From: a bacterium
GTDB lineage: Bacteria; Zhuqueibacterota; Zhuqueibacteria; Residuimicrobiales; Residuimicrobiaceae
Length of the DNA: 61,371 nt
Assembly (NCBI GenBank): GCA_029565685.1
Contig: JAKQNR010000004.1
Location: 1-61,371, forward strand
Direction: 5' to 3'
Within the stretch, counting starts at the first letter, position 1, and each line of letters opens with the position of its first letter. The position numbers were made by a program, and so were the translations under genes. The notes under the pieces are model-generated. The model saw only the letters and a program-made list of their open reading frames with translations, searched no databases and was not told the origin of the DNA. Positions 20,079 to 28,205 of the stretch are shown in pieces.

Positions 20079-20257
20079 AATCCATTAGGCGTGACGCCGA
20101 CATCGATGGAGTCGCGTTTTGAAATGAAAAATCATCGTTTTCACAAGGAGCATTTTCATTCCGGTCCGCTTGCCCTGCCGCCCATTCTGCGACCCTTGTC
20201 GAATGCACGGCTGGCAAGAGAATCTGGATTCCTCTTCACTTTCAACAGGAGCCAGCC

Positions 20258-22345
20258 ATGAAACGATTCCTTTGCCTGACCCTATTATCTACTTCTTTAT
20301 TTTTTTGTCCATCCACGCTTATCGGCCAGCAGGAGGACGATCCCTTTCTTTGGCTCGAAGAGGTCGAGGGGGAGAGGGCGCTGGAGTGGGTAAAAGCTAA
20401 AAACGCAACCACGGTCGCCGAGCTGCAGCAGCACCCCGACTATGCACCGCTCTACAAGCGGATTTTGGCTGTGCTCAACTCCCAAGAGCGGATTGCTTTT
20501 CCTTCATTGGTCGGCGAGTATATTTATAATTTCTGGCAGGATGAAAAGAATCTGCGCGGCCTGTGGCGCCGCACCCTTTTAGCGGATTATTTCAACCCCG
20601 CGCCGGAATGGGAGACCGTGCTCGACTTGGATGATCTGAGCCAGAAAGAAGGAGAACAGTGGGCTTTCAAAGGCGCTGATTACCTTTATCCGACCTTTGA
20701 TCTTTGCCTGCTTCACCTCTCCCGCGGCGGCAGCGATGCGGTTGAAATTCGTGAATTCGACCTGGTGAAAAAAAAATTCGTCAAAGAGGGATTTTTCCTG
20801 CCGAAGGCCAAGAGCAACATCTCCTGGATCGACCGGAATACGCTGCTCATCGGCAGCGATTTCGGTCCCGGCTCCTTGACGACCTCGGGTTATCCCCGGA
20901 TAGTCAAAATCTGGCGCCGCGGCACGCCCCTGAGCGGCGCTCGTACCCTGTATACCGGCCAGGAGAGCGACATGGGCGTCTATGCCGACGCTATCCACAC
21001 GCCGGAACGCCAGTACCTTGTAGTTTTCCGAAAAATCACCTTTTATACCTCCAACTTTTTTGTCCTCGAGGGCGACAAACTGATCAAACTTGACATTCCC
21101 GATGATGCCCAATTCGATGGATTTTTTAAAAACCAGATGCTGGTGGAGTTGAAATCGGACTGGAACACAGGCGGGAATGCCTACAAGCAGGGCAGCCTTA
21201 TCAGCATCGATTACGACCAGTTCCTGATGGGCGACCGCACCTTTTCGGTCGTTTTTACGCCCAGCGAGCGCTCGAGCCTGGCCGGCTGTACGACAACTAA
21301 GAACGCTTTGCTCCTCTTGAAACTGACCAATGTGGTGAGCGAATTGTTCCGTTACACCTTGCAGGATGGTCAGTGGGTGAGCGAAAAAGTCGCCGCCCCT
21401 GACTATGGCGCCATCGGCCTGGCGGCCACGGACGACTTCTCCGACCAATACTTTTTCACCTTTACAAATTACCTGGCCCCTACCGCTCTCTATTATGTCT
21501 CTGCCAATGGCAAAAAGATCGCAAAGGTGAAGAGTCTGCCTCACTATTTCAACAGCAAGGAGTTGCTGGTTGAGCAATATGAAGCGGCCTCCAAGGACGG
21601 CACGAAAATCCCGTATTTTGTCGTCCGTTCGAAAAAAGCTAAACCGAACGGCGCCCATCCAACCCTGCTCTACGGTTATGGCGGATTTGAAATCGCCATG
21701 CAGCCCGGTTACTCAGCCGTTCGCGGCGTGGCCTGGCTGGAAAAAGGCGGGATCTATGCAGTGGCAAACATCCGCGGCGGCGGCGAGTTCGGCCCCAAGT
21801 GGCATCAGGCTGCGCTGAAAGAAAACCGGCAGCGCGCCTATGATGATTTTGCCGCAGTCGCCGAGGATCTGGTTCGGCGTAAAATCACTTCACCCCGACA
21901 TCTCGGCATCGAGGGCGGCAGTAACGGCGGTCTGCTGGTCGGAGTGATGCTTACACAGCGGCCTGAGCTGTTTAATGCCGTGATCTGTTCCGTGCCTCTG
22001 CTCGATATGAAACGCTACAACAAGCTTTTAGCGGGCGCCAGTTGGATGGGAGAGTACGGCAATCCCGATTTACCGGAGGAGTGGGCTTTTATCAGCAAAT
22101 ACTCCCCCTACCACAACCTCGCTGCCGGCAAGAGATATCCTCGAGTGCTTTTTACCACGACCACTCGCGACGACAGAGTGCATCCCGGCCATGCGCGCAA
22201 GATGGCGGCCAAAATGGAGGCGCAGGGTCACCCCTTTTACTATTTCGAGAACACCGAAGGCGGCCACGGCTCGGGAGTGACCAACGAGCAACGGGCTAAA
22301 CTGCTGACGCTGGAGCATGTCTATCTGCTCAAGATGCTTAGATAG
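20258..22345 (+). CDS. Prolyl oligopeptidase, family S9A, secreted
   Basis: A 695-residue protein with a signal peptide (to about residue 23, IGQQ). The N-terminal half is the seven-bladed propeller; the C-terminal half is the alpha/beta hydrolase. The triad is visible: Ser555 in GGSNGG, Asp at 638/639 in RDDRVHPGH, His670 in GGHGSG, with spacing close to that of known prolyl oligopeptidases. It cleaves short peptides after proline. CAGGAG lies 6 bases before the ATG. It stands alone, with the giant surface protein and a gene fragment to the left. A second S9A peptidase is at 50.4-52.5 kb. Confidence 0.92.
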   Translation: MKRFLCLTLLSTSLFFCPSTLIGQQEDDPFLWLEEVEGERALEWVKAKNATTVAELQQHPDYAPLYKRILAVLNSQERIAFPSLVGEYIYNFWQDEKNLRGLWRRTLLADYFNPAPEWETVLDLDDLSQKEGEQWAFKGADYLYPTFDLCLLHLSRGGSDAVEIREFDLVKKKFVKEGFFLPKAKSNISWIDRNTLLIGSDFGPGSLTTSGYPRIVKIWRRGTPLSGARTLYTGQESDMGVYADAIHTPERQYLVVFRKITFYTSNFFVLEGDKLIKLDIPDDAQFDGFFKNQMLVELKSDWNTGGNAYKQGSLISIDYDQFLMGDRTFSVVFTPSERSSLAGCTTTKNALLLLKLTNVVSELFRYTLQDGQWVSEKVAAPDYGAIGLAATDDFSDQYFFTFTNYLAPTALYYVSANGKKIAKVKSLPHYFNSKELLVEQYEAASKDGTKIPYFVVRSKKAKPNGAHPTLLYGYGGFEIAMQPGYSAVRGVAWLEKGGIYAVANIRGGGEFGPKWHQAALKENRQRAYDDFAAVAEDLVRRKITSPRHLGIEGGSNGGLLVGVMLTQRPELFNAVICSVPLLDMKRYNKLLAGASWMGEYGNPDLPEEWAFISKYSPYHNLAAGKRYPRVLFTTTTRDDRVHPGHARKMAAKMEAQGHPFYYFENTEGGHGSGVTNEQRAKLLTLEHVYLLKMLR

Positions 22346-22448
22346 GATAGGATTAATAATATCTAAACCACCTAAGGAACACCGGCCGGGGTGAACTCTT
22401 GCGGAACCTCGCGCGGCGGCGGATTCTACCTATTCTCAAGCTCATGCT

Positions 22449-22811
22449 TCAACCATCATTCGATCTGCGACGGCTAGCCTCGCTTGCCGCTGTGTCGATC
22501 AGCAAGGCGAGCGCAACTCCTACGGCATTCGCGAACAAGTCCGTTTGATCAAACGTGTTTGTCATGATGCCGAATCCGTTTGTGACCTCAAAGAGTTCTA
22601 CAACCGCGAGAGCCATACCGGCAGTCCATAGCCTTCCGCCTTTGATTTGAAAAGAGAGATTCGAGAGCACGAAATAGAGGGCGAAAGAAGCGCAGATGTT
22701 GCCAGCGTAGCATGCAGCCATATCCTGGTAAAGCCCGGAGTACTGTCTGTTTAGCAAGAGTCCCATTACGCCCAGGAAGACAAAGAAAACATTTCGTGTT
22801 TTTTCACGCAT
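22449..22811 (-). CDS. Small integral membrane protein (VanZ-like)
   Basis: A 120-residue protein with about four membrane helices. The segment VVELFEVTNGFGIMTNTFDQTDLFANAVG resembles the conserved helix-loop of VanZ-like proteins, in which an acidic and an asparagine residue follow a membrane helix. The start at 22,811 has AAGGA 6 bases upstream. The gene is the leftmost member of the minus-strand accessory array. The precise function is unknown. Confidence 0.55.
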   Translation of the reverse strand: MREKTRNVFFVFLGVMGLLLNRQYSGLYQDMAACYAGNICASFALYFVLSNLSFQIKGGRLWTAGMALAVVELFEVTNGFGIMTNTFDQTDLFANAVGVALALLIDTAASEASRRRSNDG

Positions 22812-23006
22812 GACAAATCCTTGCTGCCGCCATCGTAGATCAGGAGCGGTTGCCGAAAAGCGCAACCAGGGCAGCGGCGGTTGATGTCAGATGATAGAGC
22901 GGCCTTTGGTTAACGCTCCGATCGGTAAACAAACAAAAACAGCCAGTGCGCCAAGATTTTGCAGTCAATAGCTTTTTAATAAGCTGTCAGGAGCATGAAC
23001 AGCTTG

Positions 23007-23774
23007 TCATCGACGCCTTACCACGATGGCTGCTATCGAATCGAAGACCCGGCCCGCTGTTTTCTTGAATACTCCCAAATGAACGGGATAGTAAAATTCG
23101 GATTCAAACCATCCCTTCTCTTTATAGTAAGTGTGATCAGGATTGCCTTGGAGCATCAGCCTGATGCTCGTCCGGCTCATCCTGAACATCATCAGATCCA
23201 TCAAAGACGGCACCGGAAAAGCCGGCTTCATCAGCCTGTAGTAGAACCGCTTGCTCTGATTCGCAAGTATCTTGTCTGTTTTCAGTTTTTGCTTCTCCGT
23301 CATTGGTTCAAGAGAGCGGATGCAACTGCCTTTGACGGTGTTAAAACCTAGGGCATAGCCGACAAAATCTAGGTACTTGACTATCTGGTCGCCGCGGTAG
23401 ATGCCTTGGACGACGATGCTGGTATAGGTTTTACCGAAGAAGCGTGGGCGATGAAAGACAAAGCCGAGCCTGTCGAGAAAAATTTTCATGATTGCAGAGA
23501 CCTGGAACGAATAGTTCGGGGATGCAAAGACGACTCCATCCGAAGCCATGATTTTTGCGAGGAGCGCGTCCCTGTCGTCTTTGAGGGGACAGAGCGCCTC
23601 GCCTTTATCGAAGCACAGTTTACAGCCCCTGCAAGTCCCGAGATCATAATCGCTTAGCGCGACGATCTCGCACTCGATGGCGCCCAACGCCTGCAGGTTG
23701 GTGAAAAGTTGCAGAACGGCATGGTGAGTGTGCTGTTTGCGAGCACTGCCGACGAATGCGGTTATCTTTTTCAT
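23007..23774 (-). CDS. Flavodoxin-fold NAD(P)H-dependent FMN reductase / iron-sulfur flavoprotein
   Basis: A 255-residue protein. The N-terminus KKITAFVGSARKQHTH is the flavin-phosphate loop of NADPH-dependent FMN reductases. CRGCKLCFDKG followed by a cysteine (ALCP) resembles the cysteine cluster of iron-sulfur flavoproteins, and SPNYSFQVSAIMKIFLDRL is the usual quinone/flavin-contact segment. The C-terminal extension of about 90 residues is basic. The start at 23,774 is where family similarity begins; a longer frame reads back through an attC-like site and cannot be native. A redox role in electron transfer is likely; the substrate is unknown. Confidence 0.75.
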   Translation of the reverse strand: MKKITAFVGSARKQHTHHAVLQLFTNLQALGAIECEIVALSDYDLGTCRGCKLCFDKGEALCPLKDDRDALLAKIMASDGVVFASPNYSFQVSAIMKIFLDRLGFVFHRPRFFGKTYTSIVVQGIYRGDQIVKYLDFVGYALGFNTVKGSCIRSLEPMTEKQKLKTDKILANQSKRFYYRLMKPAFPVPSLMDLMMFRMSRTSIRLMLQGNPDHTYYKEKGWFESEFYYPVHLGVFKKTAGRVFDSIAAIVVRRR

Positions 23775-23868
23775 ATACCCGCCTGCTTCTCCTATTGTGT
23801 TGCTGACGTTTGGCTGTTCTGCTGCGCGCAGTGAATACGATTCCCGAGTGGACAGCTTGGCGGGCGTA

Positions 23869-23929
23869 GACCAATCCATTTTGCGCCGCCGGCTCTGGCT
23901 GGCCGCCGGCGGCAACGGCGTGGTTAGGC
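23869..23929 (-). other. Degenerate attC-like site
   Basis: On the minus strand the 61-bp segment begins with GCCTAAC, a perfect RYYYAAC box, and contains an inner stem GCCGCCGGC/GCCGGCGGC. The other end is ATTGGTC, which differs from GTTRRRY at two positions. It lies exactly where the DinB frame is cut off and about 95 bp before the flavoprotein start, the position expected of a cassette boundary. Degenerate, so tentative. Confidence 0.35.
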
Positions 23930-24118
23930 GCTGCCCCGTTCGAGCAGAATAGCACGAATCCGTTCGATATGATGGACGATCTGCCGAATGGTCCACCCGC
24001 CCTGGGAAGGCTTGGCGTCCAGGTCGGCATCCGTTAACCCCAAGATAACCTGTTCGAGGTGTTGCGGACCTTCTTGATAGCGGCGAAGAGTATCTGTACG
24101 ATCCTGCGGTGCGTTCAT
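23924..24118 (-). pseudogene. DinB-family protein, C-terminally truncated
   Basis: 64 residues are present; the family usually has 150-175. The N-terminal part is good: LGLTDADLDAKPSQGGWTI followed by RQIVHHIERIR, with the first metal-binding histidine region of DinB/YfiT four-helix proteins. The frame ends at LLERGSA inside an attC-like sequence, so the rest has been lost. DinB genes are common in mobile cassettes, and many act as metal-dependent thiol transferases; this copy cannot be functional as it stands. Confidence 0.6.
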
Positions 24119-24200
24119 AGCATATCCTTTTGAGCTATCTGTTTGGAGTGGCGCTTACCTTGTGCATCGGCTCGTGCGCCGCGTTGGCTGGGCCGTTTGG

Positions 24201-24629
24201 TCAGGCAGCATGCGTGTCCGGCTTTGGTCTGTCATAATAGAACAGTACGAGTGCAGGCAGAGCCCAGATCAGATTCGACAAAGCATACCATCCAATGAGT
24301 GGCGCCAGCATTAGGAAAAATGCAAGGGATGCTGCGTAGGCGCGCCGTCGGACCGTCACGTAAAGAAGGACCGAGACTGCGACCGCTGCCTCAATGAGCA
24401 GAATGCCGATCACAAAGATGGCGGCGTGCGGCAAGGCTATGCTGCGTGCGATTTCCCAGACGAACGCCAGCGGAGACAAGTCGATGAGCCGGCCAAGCTC
24501 GATGACGGGCGCGCGCAGCGTGACTAAAAAGTTGTAACAGGCCCGGACAACAAACACGACAGCGATCAGCAGACGGCCGACGATCAGTCAGGCGGACCTG
24601 GTTTGTTGCGGGTTGCCTAGTTGTTTCAT
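24201..24629 (-). pseudogene. Membrane protein gene with an in-frame TGA at codon 14
   Basis: From ATG 24,629 the frame reads MKQLGNPQQTRSA, stop (TGA at 24,590-24,588), then LIVGRLLIAVVFVVRAC. The open part encodes about four membrane helices (IFVIGILLIEAAVAVSVLL, APLIGWYALSNLIWALPAL). If the TGA was TGG the protein would be 141 residues. A shorter protein could begin at GTG 24,557, but no ribosome site supports it. Function unknown. A shredded second copy is at 27.65-27.86 kb. Confidence 0.5.
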
Positions 24630-24981
24630 AGACACCTCTTGGTGCCGACCTGGTTAAGCGCTGAGCCTTGCAGCGGACCATCCGCTGCAGTCGGTTGCAG
24701 TAAGCCGTTCAAACAGCATGAAAATGCCGCGGCCGCGTTGTGCGCGCACGCAGATCCTCTGGTTGCTGTCGCCCGCTACCATCCAACAAGCTGTCAACGC
24801 AGAATTTTTTCCATGGCCTTTCCCTTCGCGAGCTCATCGATCAGTTTGTCCAACTGGCGGATGTTTTGCATCAGAGGGTCTTTGATTTCTTCTACCCGAA
24901 CACCGCAAACGACTCCCGTGATGCGCGAACGATTCGGATTCATGGCAGGGGCTTGAGCGAAGAAGGTTTCGAGATCGTTTT
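24301..24981 (-). repeat. Duplicated block, full-length copy
   Basis: Blocks 24,301-24,517 and 24,742-24,981 align closely to a continuous stretch at 27,649-28,094. This copy also keeps the 224 bp in between. It covers the end of the membrane-protein gene and most of the DUF2200 gene. Confidence 0.75.
24669..24689. other. Perfect stem-loop between DUF2200 and membrane protein genes
   Basis: TGCAGCGGA, loop CCA, TCCGCTGCA: a perfect 9-bp stem. It lies 60-40 bp upstream of the membrane-protein start (minus strand), next to a GCTTAACC box at about 24,655. It may be the terminal hairpin of a decayed attC site or a regulatory hairpin. It is absent from the second copy of the duplication. Confidence 0.4.
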
Positions 24982-25141
24982 CCCGGTCGATTTGCTGCTG
25001 CAGCCCGGTCTGGTCATAACCCGTCAGCCAGAAAATGATCTGATCCACTTCCTCTTTTGTGCGATTTTTACGTTCCGCTTTGGCAACATACAGCGGATAA
25101 ACCTTAGCAAATTTTAACGAAAAAACATGATGCTCCGGCAT
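24794..25141 (-). CDS. DUF2200-family protein
   Basis: A 115-residue protein matching the DUF2200 pattern along its whole length: [21 protein letters not shown] near the start, [13 protein letters not shown] in the middle, [12 protein letters not shown] and [20 protein letters not shown] in the second half. GAGGAG lies 8 bases upstream of the ATG. The family is small, soluble and of unknown function, often found in mobile accessory DNA. A truncated second copy lies at 27,905-28,198. Confidence 0.85.
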   Translation of the reverse strand: MPEHHVFSLKFAKVYPLYVAKAERKNRTKEEVDQIIFWLTGYDQTGLQQQIDRENDLETFFAQAPAMNPNRSRITGVVCGVRVEEIKDPLMQNIRQLDKLIDELAKGKAMEKILR

Positions 25142-25524
25142 GGTTCTGTCTCCTCTTTTTCCGGAACGCCCGGGAAAGGATCACCCCAGCGATTATGGAC
25201 AATCTGATCCTATTGCTTACTTTTCTTGTTTAAAGTATTACATTTATATCTATGATCGAAGAGAGGAAAGTAGCGGCGTACCCATCGCCGGTAATTCTGG
25301 CCGACATCTATTCTACGGCCTGGTGTGCGTGCGCTGGTTGGGCGATCTGTACTTTGGTCATCCTTCTGATCTGCTAACCGGCTGCACCCTTATCTGCTTC
25401 AATATAGTTTATTAGAGATGCGTAATCAAGTTCTTTGTAGAGTGCCTGCCGCGAAGCATAAGAATTGGCCATGTTAATCCTTATTCAGCAAGGAAATTTT
25501 GCTTGATTGGCAGAGACTGATCGA
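25142..25524. other. Intergenic stretch with a cassette-like half-site
   Basis: No convincing gene. At about 25,340 the plus strand reads GCGCTGGTTGGGCGAT, nearly identical to TCGCTGGTTGGGCGAT at about 37,315; both hold a perfect GTTRRRY box (GTTGGGC). No matching inverse half is seen here, so it is at most a half-site. Confidence 0.35.
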
Positions 25525-25626
25525 CTAATTTAGCGCAAGGTAAAAAAATGAGCAGGGGACTGGATAATGGTCTGGCGATTTGAAGATGGACAAATGGTTG
25601 GGTACAGGCGCTGGACGGAATATCAT
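25492..25626 (+). repeat. Dispersed repeat, copy 2
   Basis: Aligns with 9,927-10,057 in the same orientation. The left end starts at GAAATTTTGCTTGATTGGCA and the right end at about GGCGCTGGACGG. It overlaps the last third of the small hypothetical frame at 25,525-25,791. Confidence 0.6.
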
Positions 25627-25791
25627 CCACTCGTTTTTTTGACGCCAAGCAAAATCTAAATTTCTATCGCTAATGCAAAGTGAATGGTTAGGCTGGGTGA
25701 AGCGCATAGACACTATATTGAGCGGACCCCATAAAACATCGGCAGCTTTTTGTTTTGCATCGTATTGCCAATCTTCAGTCAAAACAATCAT
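25525..25791 (-). CDS. Hypothetical protein, 88 residues
   Basis: A tryptophan-rich frame (TEDWQYDAK, LDFAWRQKNEWMIFRP) with no known family. The C-terminal 35 residues lie in the dispersed repeat, so the present end may not be original. No good ribosome site precedes the ATG. It could be a real small gene of the accessory region or the ruin of a longer one. Confidence 0.35.
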   Translation of the reverse strand: MIVLTEDWQYDAKQKAADVLWGPLNIVSMRFTQPNHSLCISDRNLDFAWRQKNEWMIFRPAPVPNHLSIFKSPDHYPVPCSFFYLALN

Positions 25792-25842
25792 TGGATGTTC
25801 AGTTTCGGTTTACAGTTTTAATGGAAAAAGGATTAATTGATT

Positions 25843-26742
25843 ATGATCACCGTCAAGCTGTCTGGGGGGTTAGGCAATCAAATGTTCCAATATGCCGCCG
25901 CCAGAGCGTTGGCTGTTAAGAAAAATACAAAAGTCAAATTGGATTTGACTACTCTTCATCATCGGCTGCCGATGAGAGACTATGTTTTTAGAACTTTTGA
26001 TTTGGATTTATTGGGCATTCAAGCAAGTTGTACCTTTCTCTCGCGATTTTCCGGACCGGGGAAAAATGCGGCTTTTCTTTTCTCCAAGTTTCTGATTAAG
26101 TTGAGAGAAATATTGCTGCCGAACAGCGTTTTTACAGAAAAGGAATATTTTTATTTTGATAAGGAAATCTTTAATCAATCGGCTAATGTTTATTTGGATG
26201 GATTTTGGCAGTCCTATCGATATTTTGAAGACTGTCAGGATATCATTCGTAAAGAATTTTCTTGTTTCCCCGATTTGTCCAACAAAGGCCAAGAATTGGC
26301 GGAAAAAATTGATCGCTGTCAATCGGTTTGCATTGCTATTAGAAGAAGCGACTATATCTCTATACAAAAAAATGTCGATTTTTTTGGAGTCTTGCCTTTG
26401 AGCTATTTTCAACAAGCGATTGGTTTAATGAAAGAAAGGATAAAAGATCCATTCTTTTTTGTTTTTGCCGATGATATCGATTGGGGCCGAGAAAATTTGA
26501 ATCTGACGGAACATGTGTTTTTTGTGACGGCCGATTATCATGGCGAACGTTATATCGAAAAGTTCCATTTAATGACTCTTTGCAAGAATTTTATTATTGC
26601 CAACAGCACTTTTGCTTGGTGGCCCGCGTGGCTGAATACAAATCCGGAAAAAGTGGTTATTGCTCCGAAAAATTGGGTGACTGATAAAAAATGGAATGAA
26701 AACGCCAACAACTTGATACCTATCAGTTGGATAAGAATTTAA
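25843..26742 (+). CDS. Alpha-1,2-fucosyltransferase-like, GT11 family
   Basis: A 299-residue cytoplasmic glycosyltransferase. It starts with the family motif KLSGGLGNQMFQYAAARAL. IAIRRSDY at about 165-172 is the conserved GDP-fucose contact (HxRRxDY in most members; here I-R-R-S-D-Y). FIIANSTFAWWPAWLN at about 260-275 is the third motif. AAAGGA lies 10 bases before the ATG. It probably adds fucose to a surface polysaccharide or LPS. The gene is clearly more AT-rich than its neighbours and is on the plus strand in a minus-strand array, which points to recent transfer. Confidence 0.88.
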   Translation: MITVKLSGGLGNQMFQYAAARALAVKKNTKVKLDLTTLHHRLPMRDYVFRTFDLDLLGIQASCTFLSRFSGPGKNAAFLFSKFLIKLREILLPNSVFTEKEYFYFDKEIFNQSANVYLDGFWQSYRYFEDCQDIIRKEFSCFPDLSNKGQELAEKIDRCQSVCIAIRRSDYISIQKNVDFFGVLPLSYFQQAIGLMKERIKDPFFFVFADDIDWGRENLNLTEHVFFVTADYHGERYIEKFHLMTLCKNFIIANSTFAWWPAWLNTNPEKVVIAPKNWVTDKKWNENANNLIPISWIRI

Positions 26743-26832
26743 TCACAGCCCGCCCGGGGAGTCTTTCCCTACGCGAATTGGATCATCCTCCTGGCCTGGA
26801 AACCACGCCCATTTCAACACCAAATCGCCGGA

Positions 26833-26973
26833 CTATTTTTCTTTCACGGGGGGCAGCTTGCTGGCGATCAAGATCATCAGCCGCGTGACGAAATCGAAGA
26901 GGATCAGTAGGCTTAATACCCCGCCCAATCCGAGCCCCATGATCTTTAAAGCCGCATCGATTCCTCGATTCAT
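26833..26973 (-). CDS. OadG-like small subunit of a sodium-pump decarboxylase
   Basis: A 46-residue protein: one membrane helix (IMGLGLGGVLSLLILFDFV) followed by TRLMILIASKLPPVKEK. This is the layout of the gamma subunit of oxaloacetate or methylmalonyl-CoA decarboxylases, which anchors the complex. It directly follows a broken beta-subunit gene, which supports the call. Without intact alpha and beta subunits nearby it is probably non-functional here. Confidence 0.5.
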   Translation of the reverse strand: MNRGIDAALKIMGLGLGGVLSLLILFDFVTRLMILIASKLPPVKEK

Positions 26974-26986
26974 TATATTTTACTTT

Positions 26987-27229
26987 CTATTTCATGAACA
27001 GGGGAACCAGGGAGAGGAGCAGTCCCTCGGCGACGATGGAGCCGAGCTGACCCGCCACATTGGCGCTGGTGGGGCGCGGAGGAAGTTCTGCCCGACCATG
27101 GTGGAGCCGATGATGCCGATCGAGGCGGCCTCCTGTGGGTCATAGCCCATGAGCACCGCAACGAAGAGTCAGACAAAGATGTCGAGCTGAGCGGCGGCGC
27201 CGAAAAAGAGCATGAAGGGATTCTGCAGC
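26987..27229 (-). pseudogene. Remnant of a sodium-pump decarboxylase beta subunit (OadB type)
   Basis: Reads NPFMLFFGAAAQLDIFV, stop (TGA near 27,170), then LFVAVLMGYDPQEAASIGII, a strong match to the membrane core of oxaloacetate decarboxylase beta. After a one-base frame change it continues APTSANVAGQLG to a stop at 26,987. The full protein has about 400 residues; only about 80 are left, with a nonsense codon and a frameshift. The pump would couple decarboxylation to sodium export. Confidence 0.5.
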
Positions 27230-27334
27230 CTTGAAACCGACCGCGTCATAGGGGATGCCGACTGCGAGGATTTTTTTCTTGGCTGCTAGGCAACCCCTCC
27301 CTTTGTTCGTCGGCTGAAAAATTTGCTTTTCCAG

Positions 27335-27370
27335 TCGCGGCGCTGAGCAGCAGCCCCTGCAAGCGGGCCT
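27335..27370 (+). repeat. Short dispersed repeat, copy A
   Basis: 36 bp starting TCGCGGCGCTGAGCAG, matched with a few changes and one gap at 36,818-36,852 in the same orientation. It lies directly upstream of the biotin-ligase remnant; the other copy lies downstream of the GxxExxY relic. Confidence 0.6.
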
Positions 27371-27422
27371 ATCTGCTCAAGCGGCTGTTTACGCCTCAGC
27401 GGAGCGAGGGCACAGGCAGGCG

Positions 27423-27662
27423 GTCCAACAAGTCTGGATCAAATGGTCCAACGACATCCTGGCCGGCGGAACAAAAGATCGCGGGGGGCTCGCCGAGAGT
27501 GGGATGATCGGCCGGAGCGTGCAAGGGGCGCCGCCGGCCGCACCGGTTAGCGGCCGCGCTGTCGATGTCGACAAAGAAGGACTGCTCCATCTCGAGATCG
27601 CGGCTGGGATCATCCAGGTCGCTGCTGGCGATATCGATATGCAGTATCGGCGCCAGCATTAG
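27423..27662 (+). pseudogene. Remnant of a biotin-protein ligase (BirA type)
   Basis: The frame reads VWIKWSNDILAGG, corresponding to the WPNDI motif of biotin ligases. After a short, GC-rich, unrelated bridge it continues AVDVDKEGLLHLEI and VAAGDIDM, the usual C-terminal beta domain. The N-terminal and middle parts are missing. Biotin ligase charges biotin on enzymes such as oxaloacetate decarboxylase, whose remnants lie 200-600 bp away, so the two may descend from one lost locus. Confidence 0.5.
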
Positions 27663-28094
27663 GAAAATGCCAGGGATGCTGCGCAGGCGCGCCGTCGGAC
27701 CGCCACCCGAACAAGGACCGAGATTGCGATCGATGCCTCAAAGAAGAGAATGCCGATCACAAAGAGGGCGGCGTGCGGCAGGGCTATGCTGCACCACTTC
27801 CCGAATGAACGCCAGGGGGGACAAGTCGATGAGCCGGCCAAGCTCGATGACGGGCGCGCGCACGCAGCTCCTCTGACCGCTGTCGTTTTTTATGCTTAAA
27901 CGAGTCATGGACGGAGAATTTTTTCCATGGTCTTTCCTTTTGCGAGCTCATCGATCAGCTTGCCCAGCTGGCGAATTTTTTGCGTCAGCGGATTTTTAAT
28001 TTCTTCTATACGAACCCCGCACACGACGCCGGTGAGGAGTGAACGCTCTGGATTCATGGCCGGGGCTTGAGCAAAGAAGGTCTCGGAATCGTTT
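27649..28094 (-). repeat. Duplicated block, internally deleted copy
   Basis: Aligns with 24,301-24,517 joined directly to 24,742-24,981. The joint lies in GCGCGCGCACGCAG, where both parent edges carry GCGCGCA, so a 224-bp piece was lost at a short direct repeat. The copy begins inside the biotin-ligase fragment. Confidence 0.75.
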
Positions 28095-28198
28095 TGCTTC
28101 TCAAAAGAAAAATGGCTTGGTCGAGTCGTGCCAAACGCTTTGATGAAACCATAGCCCGGCAGTCCGGGTGAAACTATAGTAATACATAGAGCGCTCAT
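27905..28198 (-). pseudogene. DUF2200 gene, second copy with lost N-terminus
   Basis: Residues [13 protein letters not shown] through [20 protein letters not shown] match the DUF2200 protein at 24.8 kb. The first third is replaced by unrelated sequence, from about 28,095 upward. The remaining 66 matching residues are well conserved, so the decay is recent or the sequence was constrained until recently. Confidence 0.65.
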
Positions 28199-28205
28199 GC
28201 AAAAT

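Noticed and set aside
20579..21658. Long open frame (359 codons) on the minus strand
   Set aside because: Antisense to a prolyl oligopeptidase gene with an intact triad; no motif, no ribosome site.
24588..24590. In-frame TGA as a selenocysteine codon
   Set aside because: SelD is present, but the TGA is at codon 14 of a membrane protein, next to no redox motif and with no evident SECIS-like hairpin just after it; a W-to-stop change is simpler.
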